NCBI GenBank assembly: GCA_000434055.1
Contig: HF999640.1
Location: 126,168 to 173,553, forward strand
Reading direction: 5' to 3'
Length of the DNA stretch: 47,386 nt
Source of the DNA: Ruminococcus sp. CAG:488
GTDB taxonomy: Bacteria; Bacillota; Clostridia; Oscillospirales; Acutalibacteraceae
Shown here: positions 24,931 to 33,443 of the stretch, piece after piece
Layout of the letters: every line of letters begins with the position of its first letter
Numbering within the stretch: position 1 is the first letter of the stretch
The notes under the pieces: generated by a model
Database searches by the model: none
What the model was told of the DNA's origin: nothing
Seen by the model: only the letters and a program-made list of their open reading frames with translations
Translations under genes and position numbers: made by a program

Positions 24931-25650
24931 ATGTTGATAGATGCAAAAGGGCTTGATTATGCAGCCCTCAATAAGCTTATAAAAAACTCGGACGACGATT
25001 GCAAAATCGAGAACTGCCTGGGTCAAAGATTCATCGCCGACGGACTCGCAAAAGGCAGTGTCACGATTGACGGAATACCGGGCAATGCACTCGGCGCTTA
25101 CCTTAACGGTGCGCAGATCACCGTCAACGGCAATGCGCAGGATGCGGTCGGAGACACAATGAATGACGGAAAAATAGTCATTCACGGCAGCATCGGAGAC
25201 ACGGCAGGATATGCAATGCGAGGCGGCGAAATTTATGTCAAGGGCAATGCAGGTTACCGCGCCGGAATTCATATGAAGGAGTACCGGGACAAAAAGCCGA
25301 TAATTGTTATCGGCGGCAGAACGGGAAGCTTCCTCGGTGAATATCAGGCAGGCGGTCTGATAATTGTTCTCGGCAGAAATACCGACGGCAAACCGACAGT
25401 CGGCAATTTCCCGTGTACGGGAATGCACGGAGGCAAAATGATTCTCAGAGGCTCGGTCAAAGGGATTAAATTCCCGAATCAGGTAACGCTCAGAGATGCA
25501 ACAGCCGATGATATGGCAGAGATTATGCCGTTCATAAAAAATTATTGCGAATACTTTAACTTTGATGTAGACGAGCTGACGAGCGAAAAATTCACCGTTA
25601 TAACCCCCGACAGCAAAAAACCATATAAACAGATGTACGTTGCAAACTGA
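24931..25650 (+). CDS. gltB3: Glutamate synthase, GXGXG domain protein
   Basis: A 239-residue protein equivalent to the C-terminal GXGXG domain of large GltB, a right-handed beta-helix built of repeats such as GNALGAYLNGAQITVNG, GDTMNDGKIVIHG and GDTAGYAMRGGEIYV. It is thought to be structural in glutamate synthase. It lies 67 bases after gltB2 in the same direction with AAGGTG upstream, and 18 bases before glnA. The intergenic 24864-24930 has GCTTT/AAAGC but no convincing terminator. Confidence 0.9.
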   Translation: MLIDAKGLDYAALNKLIKNSDDDCKIENCLGQRFIADGLAKGSVTIDGIPGNALGAYLNGAQITVNGNAQDAVGDTMNDGKIVIHGSIGDTAGYAMRGGEIYVKGNAGYRAGIHMKEYRDKKPIIVIGGRTGSFLGEYQAGGLIIVLGRNTDGKPTVGNFPCTGMHGGKMILRGSVKGIKFPNQVTLRDATADDMAEIMPFIKNYCEYFNFDVDELTSEKFTVITPDSKKPYKQMYVAN

Positions 25651-25668
25651 AAAAGGTAGGTAACTGTT

Positions 25669-26877
25669 ATGAAATATTCACCCGATGAAATAATGCAATA
25701 TATTGAGGAAGAGGATGTTAAGTTTATTCGTCTTGCATTCACGGATATCTATGGCAAGCAGAAGAACATTTCCGTTATGCCCGACGAGCTTGAAAAAGCG
25801 TTTCGTTACGGAATAGCAATTGACGCTTCGGCAATATCGGGCTTCGGCTGTGACGTTCATTCCGATCTGCTTCTTCATCCCGATCCGTCAACCATTGCCG
25901 TTCTCCCATGGAGACCCGATCACGGCAGGGTTGTCAGAATGTTCTGCTCAATTACCCGTCTTGACGGGACGCCTTTCGGCTCGGACACGAGAGCAATTTT
26001 AAAAAAGGCTATTGCAGACGCAAAAAGCGAGGGAATAAGCTTTGCTTTCGGCCCCGAAATGGAATTCTATCTTTTCACCTGCGATGAGGACGGTAATCCG
26101 ACGAAAACTCCTTATGACAACGCCGGATATATGGACATTGCTCCCGACGACAAGGGTGAAAACGTGCGCCGTGAGGTTTGCCTTACGCTCGAAAGAATGG
26201 GCATAAGACCCGAAAGCTCACACCATGAGGAGGGCCCCGGTCAGAACGAGATAGATTTCAGATATTCCGAGCCGCTCACAGCCGCTGACAATGCGGTAAC
26301 ATTCAAGGCGGTAGTCAACACAATAGCAGCAAGGAACGGACTCAAGGCTGATTTTTCGCCGAAGCCTCTTGAATCAATGCCGGGTAACGGTATGCACATC
26401 AACCTTTCGGCAAAATCCGAGGACGGAGAGGACATCATGCCGCACGTTATCGCAGGAATTCTCGGACATATCTGCGAGATAACCGCTTTTCTTAACACAA
26501 CATCGGATTCGTTTAAGCGTTTTGGAAACAACAAAGCTCCAAGATATATTTCATGGTCAAGTGAGAACCGTTCACAGCTTGTCCGTATTCCTGCCGCATA
26601 CGGAGAATACAAGAGAGCCGAGCTTCGTTCACCCGACCCGATGTGTAATCCGTATCTCGCCTTTGCCCTGCTGATTTATGCGGGTCTTGACGGCATAAAA
26701 AATAAAACAGAGCTTCCCGAAATGGCGGACATAAATCTTTTTAATGCACCGGAGGATGTCACCAAAAAATTCAAAACCCTGCCGAGCGACATTTTCAGCG
26801 CCGGCAAGGCAGCAAGAGAAAGCGAATTTGTGAAGTCGCATCTGCCCGAGTCGATCATAGATAATTATTGTAAGTAA
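25669..26877 (+). CDS. glnA: Glutamine synthetase type I
   Basis: A 402-residue GSI, somewhat shorter than the typical 440. Catalytic motifs are GFGCDVHSDLLLHPDP, FGPEMEFYLF, the SSHHEEGPGQNEIDF stretch, MPGNGMHINLS and NKAPRYISWSSENRSQLVRIP, with a final ELRSPDPMCNPYLAFALL. The adenylylation tyrosine region of proteobacterial GSI is not recognisable. It follows gltB3 closely with GGTAGG upstream, and precedes the ANTAR regulator gene by 63 bases. The same locus also encodes GSIII, which suggests the two isoforms serve different ammonia levels; that is inference. Confidence 0.92.
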   Translation: MKYSPDEIMQYIEEEDVKFIRLAFTDIYGKQKNISVMPDELEKAFRYGIAIDASAISGFGCDVHSDLLLHPDPSTIAVLPWRPDHGRVVRMFCSITRLDGTPFGSDTRAILKKAIADAKSEGISFAFGPEMEFYLFTCDEDGNPTKTPYDNAGYMDIAPDDKGENVRREVCLTLERMGIRPESSHHEEGPGQNEIDFRYSEPLTAADNAVTFKAVVNTIAARNGLKADFSPKPLESMPGNGMHINLSAKSEDGEDIMPHVIAGILGHICEITAFLNTTSDSFKRFGNNKAPRYISWSSENRSQLVRIPAAYGEYKRAELRSPDPMCNPYLAFALLIYAGLDGIKNKTELPEMADINLFNAPEDVTKKFKTLPSDIFSAGKAARESEFVKSHLPESIIDNYCK

Positions 26878-26940
26878 AGCGCAATTTGCACACCAAAATG
26901 TGCGGTATTGCCTTAAAACAGACAAAAGGAGGGGAGCCGA

Positions 26941-27525
26941 ATGGATTTTGCACAACATTCCTACAAAGTTCTGATAGTTTCATCGTCGGACAAATTCGTT
27001 CGACCGATGCTTGATATGCTCCCCGAAAAAATGTTTGAGCCGATTGAAACGGCGTCCGACGTTGCGCAGGCAAGGCGAAAGTTGCTTGAACGCGAGTTTG
27101 ATATTGTAATTATCAACTCGCCGCTTCGTGACGAATTCGGAACGAAACTTGCGCTTGATATCTGCCAAAAGAGCAGCGCAGGTGTCTTACTTTTCGTCAA
27201 GGCGGAGCATTATTCCGATATCACGTCAAAGGTAATGCAATACGGTGTTCTGACAATATCCAAGCCCACCTCGCCGTCTATGATAATGCAATCCGTTCAG
27301 ATGCTTTGCTCAACGAGAGAGCGACTGAGGATAATGGAAAAGAAAAACGCCTCGGTCGAAGAAAAAATCGAAGAAATCCGAATAGTAAACAGGGCAAAAT
27401 GCCTTTTGATAGAACAGCTTAAAATGACAGAGCCGGAGGCGCACAGATACATTGAAAAGCAAGCGATGGACAGATGCGTTACACGGCGAAAAATAGCGGA
27501 AAATATAATTTTGACTTATAAATAA
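26941..27525 (+). CDS. ANTAR-domain antiterminator with degenerate receiver (NitR/GlnR-like)
   Basis: A 194-residue regulator. Residues about 8-125 form a receiver-like domain with SKP at 107-109, but the phospho-acceptor Asp is N59 (VIINSP) and the acidic pocket reads SSSD, so phosphorylation is unlikely. A coiled-coil linker (about 128-148) follows. The ANTAR RNA-binding domain (about 149-193) has NRAKCLLIEQLKMTEPEAHR. Clostridial glnA loci often carry such a protein (NitR of C. saccharobutylicum), proposed to antiterminate nitrogen genes. Its likely targets here are the gltB1 leader and perhaps the glnN leader. GGAGGGG precedes ATG. Confidence 0.88.
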   Translation: MDFAQHSYKVLIVSSSDKFVRPMLDMLPEKMFEPIETASDVAQARRKLLEREFDIVIINSPLRDEFGTKLALDICQKSSAGVLLFVKAEHYSDITSKVMQYGVLTISKPTSPSMIMQSVQMLCSTRERLRIMEKKNASVEEKIEEIRIVNRAKCLLIEQLKMTEPEAHRYIEKQAMDRCVTRRKIAENIILTYK

Positions 27526-27539
27526 ACGGAGGGACATTT

Positions 27540-29147
27540 ATGACAAAATACATCTTTGTAACAGGCGGCGTTGTTTCCGGCCTCGGCAAGGGAATCACGG
27601 CGGCTTCGCTCGGACGACTTCTCAAGGCAAGAGGACTCAAGGTTGCCGCGCAGAAGCTCGACCCCTACATTAACGTTGATCCGGGTACAATGAGCCCGTA
27701 CCAGCACGGTGAGGTTTACGTCACGGAGGACGGCGCAGAGACCGACCTTGACCTCGGTCATTACGAGAGATTTATTGATGAAAACCTTAACAAGTATTCA
27801 AACCTCACAACAGGTAAGGTCTACTGGAACGTGCTCAACAAAGAGCGACGCGGCGAATACCTCGGCTCAACGGTTCAGGTAATTCCCCATATCACCAACG
27901 AGATCAAGGACTTTGTTTACCGTGTCGGTAAAAAGACTGACGCAGATGTGGTTATCACCGAGATCGGCGGCACAATCGGCGATATCGAGAGCCAGCCGTT
28001 TCTTGAGGCGGTAAGACAGATCTCTCTTGAAGTCGGCAAGGAAAACAGTCTTTTCATTCATGTTACACTTGTTCCGTTCCTCCGCGGTTCGGACGAACAT
28101 AAATCAAAGCCAACTCAGCACTCCGTCAAGGAGCTTCAGGGAATGGGAATCCGTCCCGACATCATTGTTCTTCGCTGCGATGAGCCGCTTGAAGAATCGA
28201 TTTTCAAGAAGATTTCCATGTTCTGTAACGTTAAACCCGATTGCGTAATCGAGAATATCACACTTCCTTATCTTTATGAAGCACCGCTCATGCTTGAAAA
28301 GGCAAACTTTTCCTCCGTTGTTTGCCGCGAGCTCAATATCGACGCTCCCGCCCCGAATCTCTCAGAGTGGACAAGCCTTGTCGAAAGGATCAAGAATCGC
28401 AGAAACACCGTACATATCGGACTTGTCGGCAAATACGTTCAGTTGCATGATGCTTATCTCTCCGTTGCCGAAGCAATGCGCCATGCAGGCTATACGCTCG
28501 ACACGCATATTGACATAAACTGGATAGATTCCGAGCAGCTCACCAAGGAAACCTATGAGGATATGCTCAAAGACCTTGACGGAATCATTGTTCCCGGCGG
28601 ATTCGGCGGCAGAGGAATCGAAGGTATGATCCTTGCCGCAAAGTACGCAAGAGAAAACAACGTGCCGTATTTCGGAATTTGTCTCGGTATGCAAATTGCC
28701 GTTATCGAATACGCAAGAAACGTCTGCGGAATTTCAGACGCACATTCGGGCGAATTTGATGAAATATGCAAAAATAAGGTTATTGACTTCATGCCCGGTC
28801 AAAGCGAAAACATTGACAAGGGCGGCACACTCCGTCTCGGCGCATATCCCTGCGTAATTGCTGAGGGCACAACCATGGAGCGTTGCTACGGCACGAATGA
28901 AATTTCCGAAAGACACCGTCACCGTTATGAGTTCAACAACGATTATCGCGATATACTCACCGAAAACGGTCTTGTCCTTTCCGGCAAGTCCCCCGACGGC
29001 AGACTTGTTGAGACTGTCGAGCTTTCCGACCGTCCGTTTTTCGTCGGTGTTCAGTACCACCCCGAATTCAAGTCCAGACCGAATAAGGCTCACCCGCTCT
29101 TCAAGGGCTTCATTGAGGCAGCGTTGAAGATGCAGAGTGAGAAATAA
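27540..29147 (+). CDS. pyrG: CTP synthase
   Basis: A 535-residue enzyme that aminates UTP to CTP using glutamine. The synthase domain begins TKYIFVTGGVVSGLGKGI with its P-loop. It also has KLDPYINVDPGTMSP and LDLGHYERF. The glutaminase domain (about 290-535) has the nucleophile elbow FGICLGMQIA and the His-Glu pair in VGVQYHPEFKSRP. It starts 15 bases after the ANTAR gene, with GGAGG upstream, so it probably shares the nitrogen operon transcript as a glutamine consumer. Confidence 0.97.
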   Translation: MTKYIFVTGGVVSGLGKGITAASLGRLLKARGLKVAAQKLDPYINVDPGTMSPYQHGEVYVTEDGAETDLDLGHYERFIDENLNKYSNLTTGKVYWNVLNKERRGEYLGSTVQVIPHITNEIKDFVYRVGKKTDADVVITEIGGTIGDIESQPFLEAVRQISLEVGKENSLFIHVTLVPFLRGSDEHKSKPTQHSVKELQGMGIRPDIIVLRCDEPLEESIFKKISMFCNVKPDCVIENITLPYLYEAPLMLEKANFSSVVCRELNIDAPAPNLSEWTSLVERIKNRRNTVHIGLVGKYVQLHDAYLSVAEAMRHAGYTLDTHIDINWIDSEQLTKETYEDMLKDLDGIIVPGGFGGRGIEGMILAAKYARENNVPYFGICLGMQIAVIEYARNVCGISDAHSGEFDEICKNKVIDFMPGQSENIDKGGTLRLGAYPCVIAEGTTMERCYGTNEISERHRHRYEFNNDYRDILTENGLVLSGKSPDGRLVETVELSDRPFFVGVQYHPEFKSRPNKAHPLFKGFIEAALKMQSEK

Positions 29148-29232
29148 TCCTGCGGTTTGATCCACCCAACATTGACTTTTTGCAAGGCAAAGCAAATATG
29201 TTCGCCTTATAAACAGCTACCAAGATAAAGCA

Positions 29233-29272
29233 GCACCCCGAAGCACATGATTGTATTTCGGGGTGCATTTTT
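29233..29272 (+). terminator. Terminator downstream of pyrG
   Basis: GCACCCCGAA (29233-29242) pairs with TTCGGGGTGC (29257-29266), followed by ATTTTTAATT. It ends the gltB-glnA-ANTAR-pyrG transcript. Confidence 0.92.
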
Positions 29273-29274
29273 AA

Positions 29275-29490
29275 TTATCGTCTCACCACATGGAGCACGC
29301 AAGCCGGTTTATAACTCATTAGTGTACGCTGTATCTGTTTTCTGAAAATTCGCAATTTCATAAAGCTTTCACTCGGTTTTTCCGAGACTGATAAACGTTC
29401 GATATTCCGTCGACTCTGCAATGAAATTCCTTTCATCTGCCGTATTCGGCGGATATTCTTATTTTTAGAATAATAAATAATACCTGAAGC
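29275..29490. other. Intergenic stretch between the pyrG terminator and a convergent gene
   Basis: No convincing gene. A 75-codon minus-strand frame exists but is basic and low in structure, and I see no ribosome binding site or family match. Only short stem-forming sequences such as CGGTTTTTCCG are present. Confidence 0.6.
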
Positions 29491-29493
29491 CGA

Positions 29494-29526
29494 AAAAGTC
29501 ACCCTGCCTGCGGCAGAATGACTTTT
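29494..29526 (-). terminator. Terminator of the secreted Ig-like protein gene
   Basis: AAAAGTCA and TGACTTTT with inner CTGCC/GGCAG form a stable hairpin. Ts follow on the minus strand, and the plus strand also ends in TTTT, so it can act both ways. Confidence 0.8.
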
Positions 29527-29557
29527 ATCTGTTTGCTGATTCTAAGATCAAATAGCC

Positions 29558-30637
29558 TTATCTTCCGAAGATGAAATCAAAGATACCCTTGATAAACTCA
29601 AAAACATTTCTGAAGAAGTTTGTTGTTCTCGAAATAACTTCAACTTCAACCTCAGCCGTTGTGCCTGAAATCGGCTCGGTTACCGTAAGCGTTGTTTTTC
29701 CGTAATGCTTGCCGTAAACGGTGATTGAACCCGTCTCCGGATTATATTCGGCAGTCGCAATTCTTTCATTGCCGACGGAAACCTCAAGTCTGTCGTAGTT
29801 GAACATAGAACCTATCGGATAAACCTCGGGATAAACGTTCTCGCTTGTACGTTTAATAACAGTGATATCGTCAAGTTCAATTACATCGGGAGAAATCGTT
29901 TTGCCGTCAACCACATGAAATACGGAATCAACCGGCTTATCGTTCTCATCATAGCTGCCTTCTACATATATGCCGTAAAGCTCTCCGGCCTTATATTTAA
30001 AAGGTACATCTGCCGGGAAGCCGTCGACGTCAATAGAGCCGTAGTACATATTTCCGTACGTATCCATAACCGAAATATTCGGACACTCATAAGACCAGAT
30101 ATCGCAAACTCCGTCCTCAGTCGGCTTAAAAATAAAGTATTCGGTTCCGTTAGCCGTGTAGGATTCGCCTATTTTGATCTCCTTGAGATCCTGTACTCTC
30201 GTGATTTTGAAGGTAACGGTTGTTTCGGTAAATGTGATATTCTCTTCGGAATCCGGCAAGCCTATTTCAACGGAAACATCCAAATCGCTGTCTTTTTTTG
30301 CCATGAAAATATCATCATCTTCAAAATTTGAAAAATCCAAAATGTCTTCCTCTTCCGAAACATCCATAAAATAAAGATGTATTGAAGAAAAGATTTTTTC
30401 CTCGTTTCCGACAACAACAGATGCGATGCCGAAATCTTTTTCTTTGAACTTAATTGATGCGCTGAGGCGATATGCTCCGTCCTCGGGTGCGGTAAACGTG
30501 TAGTTCGCCGTATCGTTTTTGAGAGTAACCGTGTACTCTTTGTCAAGCTCGATTGATGAGCCTTTTTCTGCAAATGCGATTATTGAAACCGAAAACATCA
30601 TAACAACCGCAAGTACAACACTGAGTATTTTTTTCAT
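29558..30637 (-). CDS. Secreted protein with bacterial Ig-like domain and amphipathic C-terminus
   Basis: A 359-residue protein with a signal peptide (cleavage probably after AFA near residue 23). The N-terminal half has beta-rich segments with TANYTFTAPEDGAYRLS and a second similar EYFIFKPTEDGVCDI unit, both like pre-peptidase or carbohydrate-binding beta-sandwich repeats. Residues about 285-335 look like a BIG2 Ig-like domain (ATAEYNPETGSITVYGKHYG, TTLTVTE). The last 19 residues, FFRNVFEFIKGIFDFIFGR, form an amphipathic helix seen in other clostridial secreted proteins. Function unknown; an adhesion or cell-surface role is a guess. Confidence 0.75.
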   Translation of the reverse strand: MKKILSVVLAVVMMFSVSIIAFAEKGSSIELDKEYTVTLKNDTANYTFTAPEDGAYRLSASIKFKEKDFGIASVVVGNEEKIFSSIHLYFMDVSEEEDILDFSNFEDDDIFMAKKDSDLDVSVEIGLPDSEENITFTETTVTFKITRVQDLKEIKIGESYTANGTEYFIFKPTEDGVCDIWSYECPNISVMDTYGNMYYGSIDVDGFPADVPFKYKAGELYGIYVEGSYDENDKPVDSVFHVVDGKTISPDVIELDDITVIKRTSENVYPEVYPIGSMFNYDRLEVSVGNERIATAEYNPETGSITVYGKHYGKTTLTVTEPISGTTAEVEVEVISRTTNFFRNVFEFIKGIFDFIFGR

Positions 30638-30687
30638 AGAAATTCTCCTCCTGTTTTATTTGGGGCAATGTCCTCACCCTCAAATAT

Positions 30688-30716
30688 TTTATAACTTATT
30701 TTGCCATAAAAATCAA
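30688..30716 (-). promoter_or_regulatory. Promoter of the secreted protein gene
   Basis: TTGATT (30711-30716) and TATAAA (30688-30693) on the minus strand are 17 bp apart, about 50 bases before the start. Confidence 0.7.
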
Positions 30717-30897
30717 TAGCTTTTACATTTTTTTGACAGAATTACATAATTCTATATTCAGAAGCAATATTTTAAAAATCTTAAAGCTTTTGCAAAAAGC
30801 AATCCACATTCGTATAAACGTTTCATTAAATCTTTAGCCGTTGTGCCCACATCGCACCGAGGAGCTACGATTTAATTTGCTTTTAGGCAGAAATTTT

Positions 30898-30932
30898 CTT
30901 GCCTCCCCTTGATTTAATCAAGAAGAGGCAAG
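30898..30932 (-). terminator. Long stem-loop downstream of the DUF554 gene
   Basis: CTTGCCTC/GAGGCAAG and inner CTTGATT/AATCAAG form a nearly complete 17-bp stem. No U run follows in either direction, so it may be a weak terminator or mRNA-stabilising hairpin. The rest of 30717-30897 shows no gene. Confidence 0.55.
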
Positions 30933-30958
30933 CTATTATATATTTACATCGTAAATTA

Positions 30959-31684
30959 TTATAAATTAAACGGTAGAAATGCTATTGCAACGGCAAAGAC
31001 AAGCGACGGAAGCAGATTTGCAACCTTGATTCTTTTATCCCATACAAGATTAACTCCAACGCAGAAAATCAAAATCGAGCCGATTAGAGAAAGATTTGCC
31101 AATGCGCCGTCCGTCATCAGCGGCTTAATAAGCCTTGCAAGTGCGGTAATCAATCCTTGAAAAACAGCAACAGGTATTGCCGAAAACGCACAGCCCTTTC
31201 CAAGAGAGCAGGTCATAACCGTAATAATAATCAAGTCAAGTATCGCTTTGGTAACAAGTATTGAATAATCGCCGGAAATTCCGTCCTTAATTGAACCGAC
31301 CACCGCCATTGCGCCTATGCAAACCGTCAGCGATGCGGTCACAAAGCCTTCAACAAAGCTTTTGTCCTTTGCATTTCCTGTCTTAACTTTCAGCCATTCG
31401 CCGAAACGCTCAAAGCCGTGCTCAATATTAAGAATCTCACCGACCAAAGCTCCGAGAGCAAGACTTGCAACAATAAACATTGAACGTCCTGCCAAAAGCG
31501 ACGAGCCGGAGAGCTTGAGCATACCCTCCATCGCTCCTGCAATTCCGATAAAAAGTACGCATATACCGCTCGCTTTTTGCAGCGAATCCTGAATTCTTTC
31601 GTTAAGAATTTTGCCGAACAGATGACCGAACACTCCGCCGACAATTATTGCCGCAGAATTTATGATTGTGCCGAGACCTACCAA
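30959..31684 (-). CDS. DUF554 membrane protein (YqgA/YdfK-like)
   Basis: A 241-residue integral membrane protein with about seven hydrophobic segments. Family features are GLGTIINSAAIIVGGVFGHL at the N-terminus, GALVGEILNIE, the FVEGFVTASLTVCIGAMAVVG region and DGISGDYSILVTKAILD. It is a conserved, unassigned transporter-like family. The start is TTG at 31684, with GAGGT eight bases upstream; no ATG fits better. It is separated from the nucleotidyltransferase gene by 20 bases, so the two are probably co-transcribed. Confidence 0.9.
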   Translation of the reverse strand: MVGLGTIINSAAIIVGGVFGHLFGKILNERIQDSLQKASGICVLFIGIAGAMEGMLKLSGSSLLAGRSMFIVASLALGALVGEILNIEHGFERFGEWLKVKTGNAKDKSFVEGFVTASLTVCIGAMAVVGSIKDGISGDYSILVTKAILDLIIITVMTCSLGKGCAFSAIPVAVFQGLITALARLIKPLMTDGALANLSLIGSILIFCVGVNLVWDKRIKVANLLPSLVFAVAIAFLPFNL

Positions 31685-31704
31685 AACAAACTACCTCTTT
31701 AAAA

Positions 31705-32883
31705 TTACAGCTTTTTTATTCCCGAAATTCTTTGAACTTCCACCATGTTGTCGTCGATATTCATTATCTTTTTCGAGTCATTAAATCTGCCCTTTGCATT
31801 GTTGGGATTATGTATTATGGTGTCAAAAAACCTGACAATCCAAAACAAAGGCAAAAGAAATTTTTTATTCTTCAAAACCGGATAACGAATTTTCATCTCA
31901 TCATAATTAAGAAAAATTATTCCGAAAATATTTTTTATTTTTTTTGAATGAATATCTTCGTCAATATTATCTAAAATAAAACTGTTTTGCATTGATATTC
32001 CGTCAATGCCGTAAACACCGCCGGAAACTATATATTCCGACATGATATCAAACTCTCCGTCAAAGCCGCCCGAATACCAATCATATGTAATCTTTCTGAT
32101 TTTGTTGTAAAAAACAAGCAGGCCGATTTTTTCAAGCTCGCCGTTTATATAGTCAAAATCGAGCGACGGCAGAGACTTTTCATAAATATACAAATCGAGC
32201 AGGGATCGAATTCCCGTTCCGCCGTAGCGATAATGCTTTGCAATATGAGCGACAAGAAAAACATAAAAATCCTCGTCTGTGAGCTTGTATTCGTATTCAC
32301 TGCCTTCGCTCTTGTGCGGCAAGCGGAAGCCGTCCCCGTAGTAAGCCGACAGCGTCTCATGGCAGCTATCCACCATTGAGCGATGAAATTCAATATATAC
32401 GTTGCCTCTTTTTACGTTAGAGTGCAAGTTGCCTTCGCCGGCAAATTCAAATCCGTCGGCCATGAAGGCTTTAACAACATCATCACAGCGGGCTGCATCA
32501 ACAAGAATATCAATATCACCCATTGTCCGCATATCGGGAGAGGGATAAAAATTTTTCATCACCGAGCCTTTGAGGAGCATATGACAAACACCCATTTTAT
32601 CAAGCTTTTGGCAAGCGTCACAAGCGGCAAGCTCCTGTTGAGCCTCCACGACCATCTTTTGCATACGAAATTCATCGAGAAATCTCATTGTGCGTTCATC
32701 CGGTTTGATTTTAAGCGACTCTGCGGCATAGGCAACAAGATTAAGTACGCTCTGCTTCTTTGCGAAGTCAATTATCCCCTGCCAGTCGGTGATCTCGTTC
32801 ACCGGCAGAGCAAAGCCGTTAACCGTCGACGCAATCAATGCGATAACATCGGCGGCAGTTCTTTTTTCTTCAACCGTAAGCAT
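31705..32883 (-). CDS. Nucleotidyltransferase family protein (PF14907-like)
   Basis: A 392-residue protein related to uncharacterised nucleotidyltransferases of the NTP_transf_5 group. The catalytic core is LLKGSVMKNFYP then MRTMGDIDILV, with the two aspartates of the Pol-beta-type active site, followed by YIEFHRSMVD. The C-terminal half is helical. Substrate unknown; relatives occur in cell-surface sugar and peptide loci. ATG at 32883 follows GAGGG; TTG one codon upstream is less likely. Confidence 0.8.
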   Translation of the reverse strand: MLTVEEKRTAADVIALIASTVNGFALPVNEITDWQGIIDFAKKQSVLNLVAYAAESLKIKPDERTMRFLDEFRMQKMVVEAQQELAACDACQKLDKMGVCHMLLKGSVMKNFYPSPDMRTMGDIDILVDAARCDDVVKAFMADGFEFAGEGNLHSNVKRGNVYIEFHRSMVDSCHETLSAYYGDGFRLPHKSEGSEYEYKLTDEDFYVFLVAHIAKHYRYGGTGIRSLLDLYIYEKSLPSLDFDYINGELEKIGLLVFYNKIRKITYDWYSGGFDGEFDIMSEYIVSGGVYGIDGISMQNSFILDNIDEDIHSKKIKNIFGIIFLNYDEMKIRYPVLKNKKFLLPLFWIVRFFDTIIHNPNNAKGRFNDSKKIMNIDDNMVEVQRISGIKKL

Positions 32884-32965
32884 CAAAAATCCCTCGTTTA
32901 TATAAATTACGGATAAATTATATATTATAGAAAGAAAAAAGTCTATACTAATTTTGATTTTTATA

Positions 32966-32994
32966 TTGACATTAACGGCAATTTATGATAGAAT
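32966..32994 (+). promoter_or_regulatory. Promoter of the tRNA-Ser pair
   Basis: TTGACA (32966-32971) and TAGAAT (32989-32994) with 17-bp spacing, 13 bases before the first tRNA. Confidence 0.85.
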
Positions 32995-33006
32995 ATCCGA
33001 GCATTA

Positions 33007-33095
33007 GGAGAGATACCGAAGTGGTTATAACGGAACGGTCTTGAAAACCGTCGTACGGCAACGTACCGTGGGTTCGAATCCCACTCTCTCCGCCA
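33007..33095 (+). tRNA. tRNA-Ser (TGA)
   Basis: A cloverleaf with acceptor GGAGAGA/TCTCTCC, a long variable arm CGTACGGCAACGTACCG typical of serine tRNA, T-arm GGGTTCGAATCCC and encoded CCA. The anticodon TGA is at 33042-33044 in loop CTTGAAA. Confidence 0.95.
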
Positions 33096-33101
33096 CTTTG
33101 C

Positions 33102-33135
33102 AGGACTTCCGATTTCGGAGGTCCTGCAACAACAA
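33102..33135 (+). repeat. Hairpin between the two tRNA-Ser genes
   Basis: GCAGGACTTCCGA pairs with its complement across TTT (TCGGAGGTCCTGC). No T run follows, so it is probably a processing element rather than a terminator. Confidence 0.6.
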
Positions 33136-33159
33136 AATAGTAACTGTTTTGTTACCAAT

Positions 33160-33250
33160 GGAGAAGTACTCAAGTTGGTGACGAGGCGCCCCTGCTAAGG
33201 GCGTAGGTCGGGTAACCGGCGCGGGAGTTCGAGTCTCCCCTTCTCCGCCA
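33160..33250 (+). tRNA. tRNA-Ser (GCT)
   Basis: A cloverleaf with acceptor GGAGAAG/CTTCTCC, a long variable arm (GTAGGTCGGGTAACCGGCGC), T-arm GGAGTTCGAGTCTCC and encoded CCA. Anticodon GCT is at 33194-33196. Confidence 0.95.
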
Positions 33251-33252
33251 AG

Positions 33253-33290
33253 AAAAAGCCAAGTCAAATGATTTGGCTTTTTCTTTTTCT
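33253..33290 (+). terminator. Terminator of the tRNA-Ser transcript
   Basis: AAAAAGCCAA (33253-33262) pairs with TTGGCTTTTT (33273-33282), then TCTTTTTC. Confidence 0.93.
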
Positions 33291-33443
33291 ATAAATCGGT
33301 TCCCAAATTGTTATTTTTTCGGGATATTTTAGCTCTTTCGTCAAAAATGTTTATTTTGAATTACAATCTTTCAAGTTCAGTTGTTTTATGCGTAATAATA
33401 TGCTATAATACAAAATATCATGATTGTATATGGGGGTTTATCA

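Noticed and set aside
29275..29502. 75-codon minus-strand frame after pyrG
   Set aside because: It lies between two terminators and runs into one at its start, with no translation signal.
33025..33267. Minus-strand frame with GEGETRTPAPVTRP and similar text
   Set aside because: It is the antisense translation of two tRNA-Ser genes, a common false ORF.
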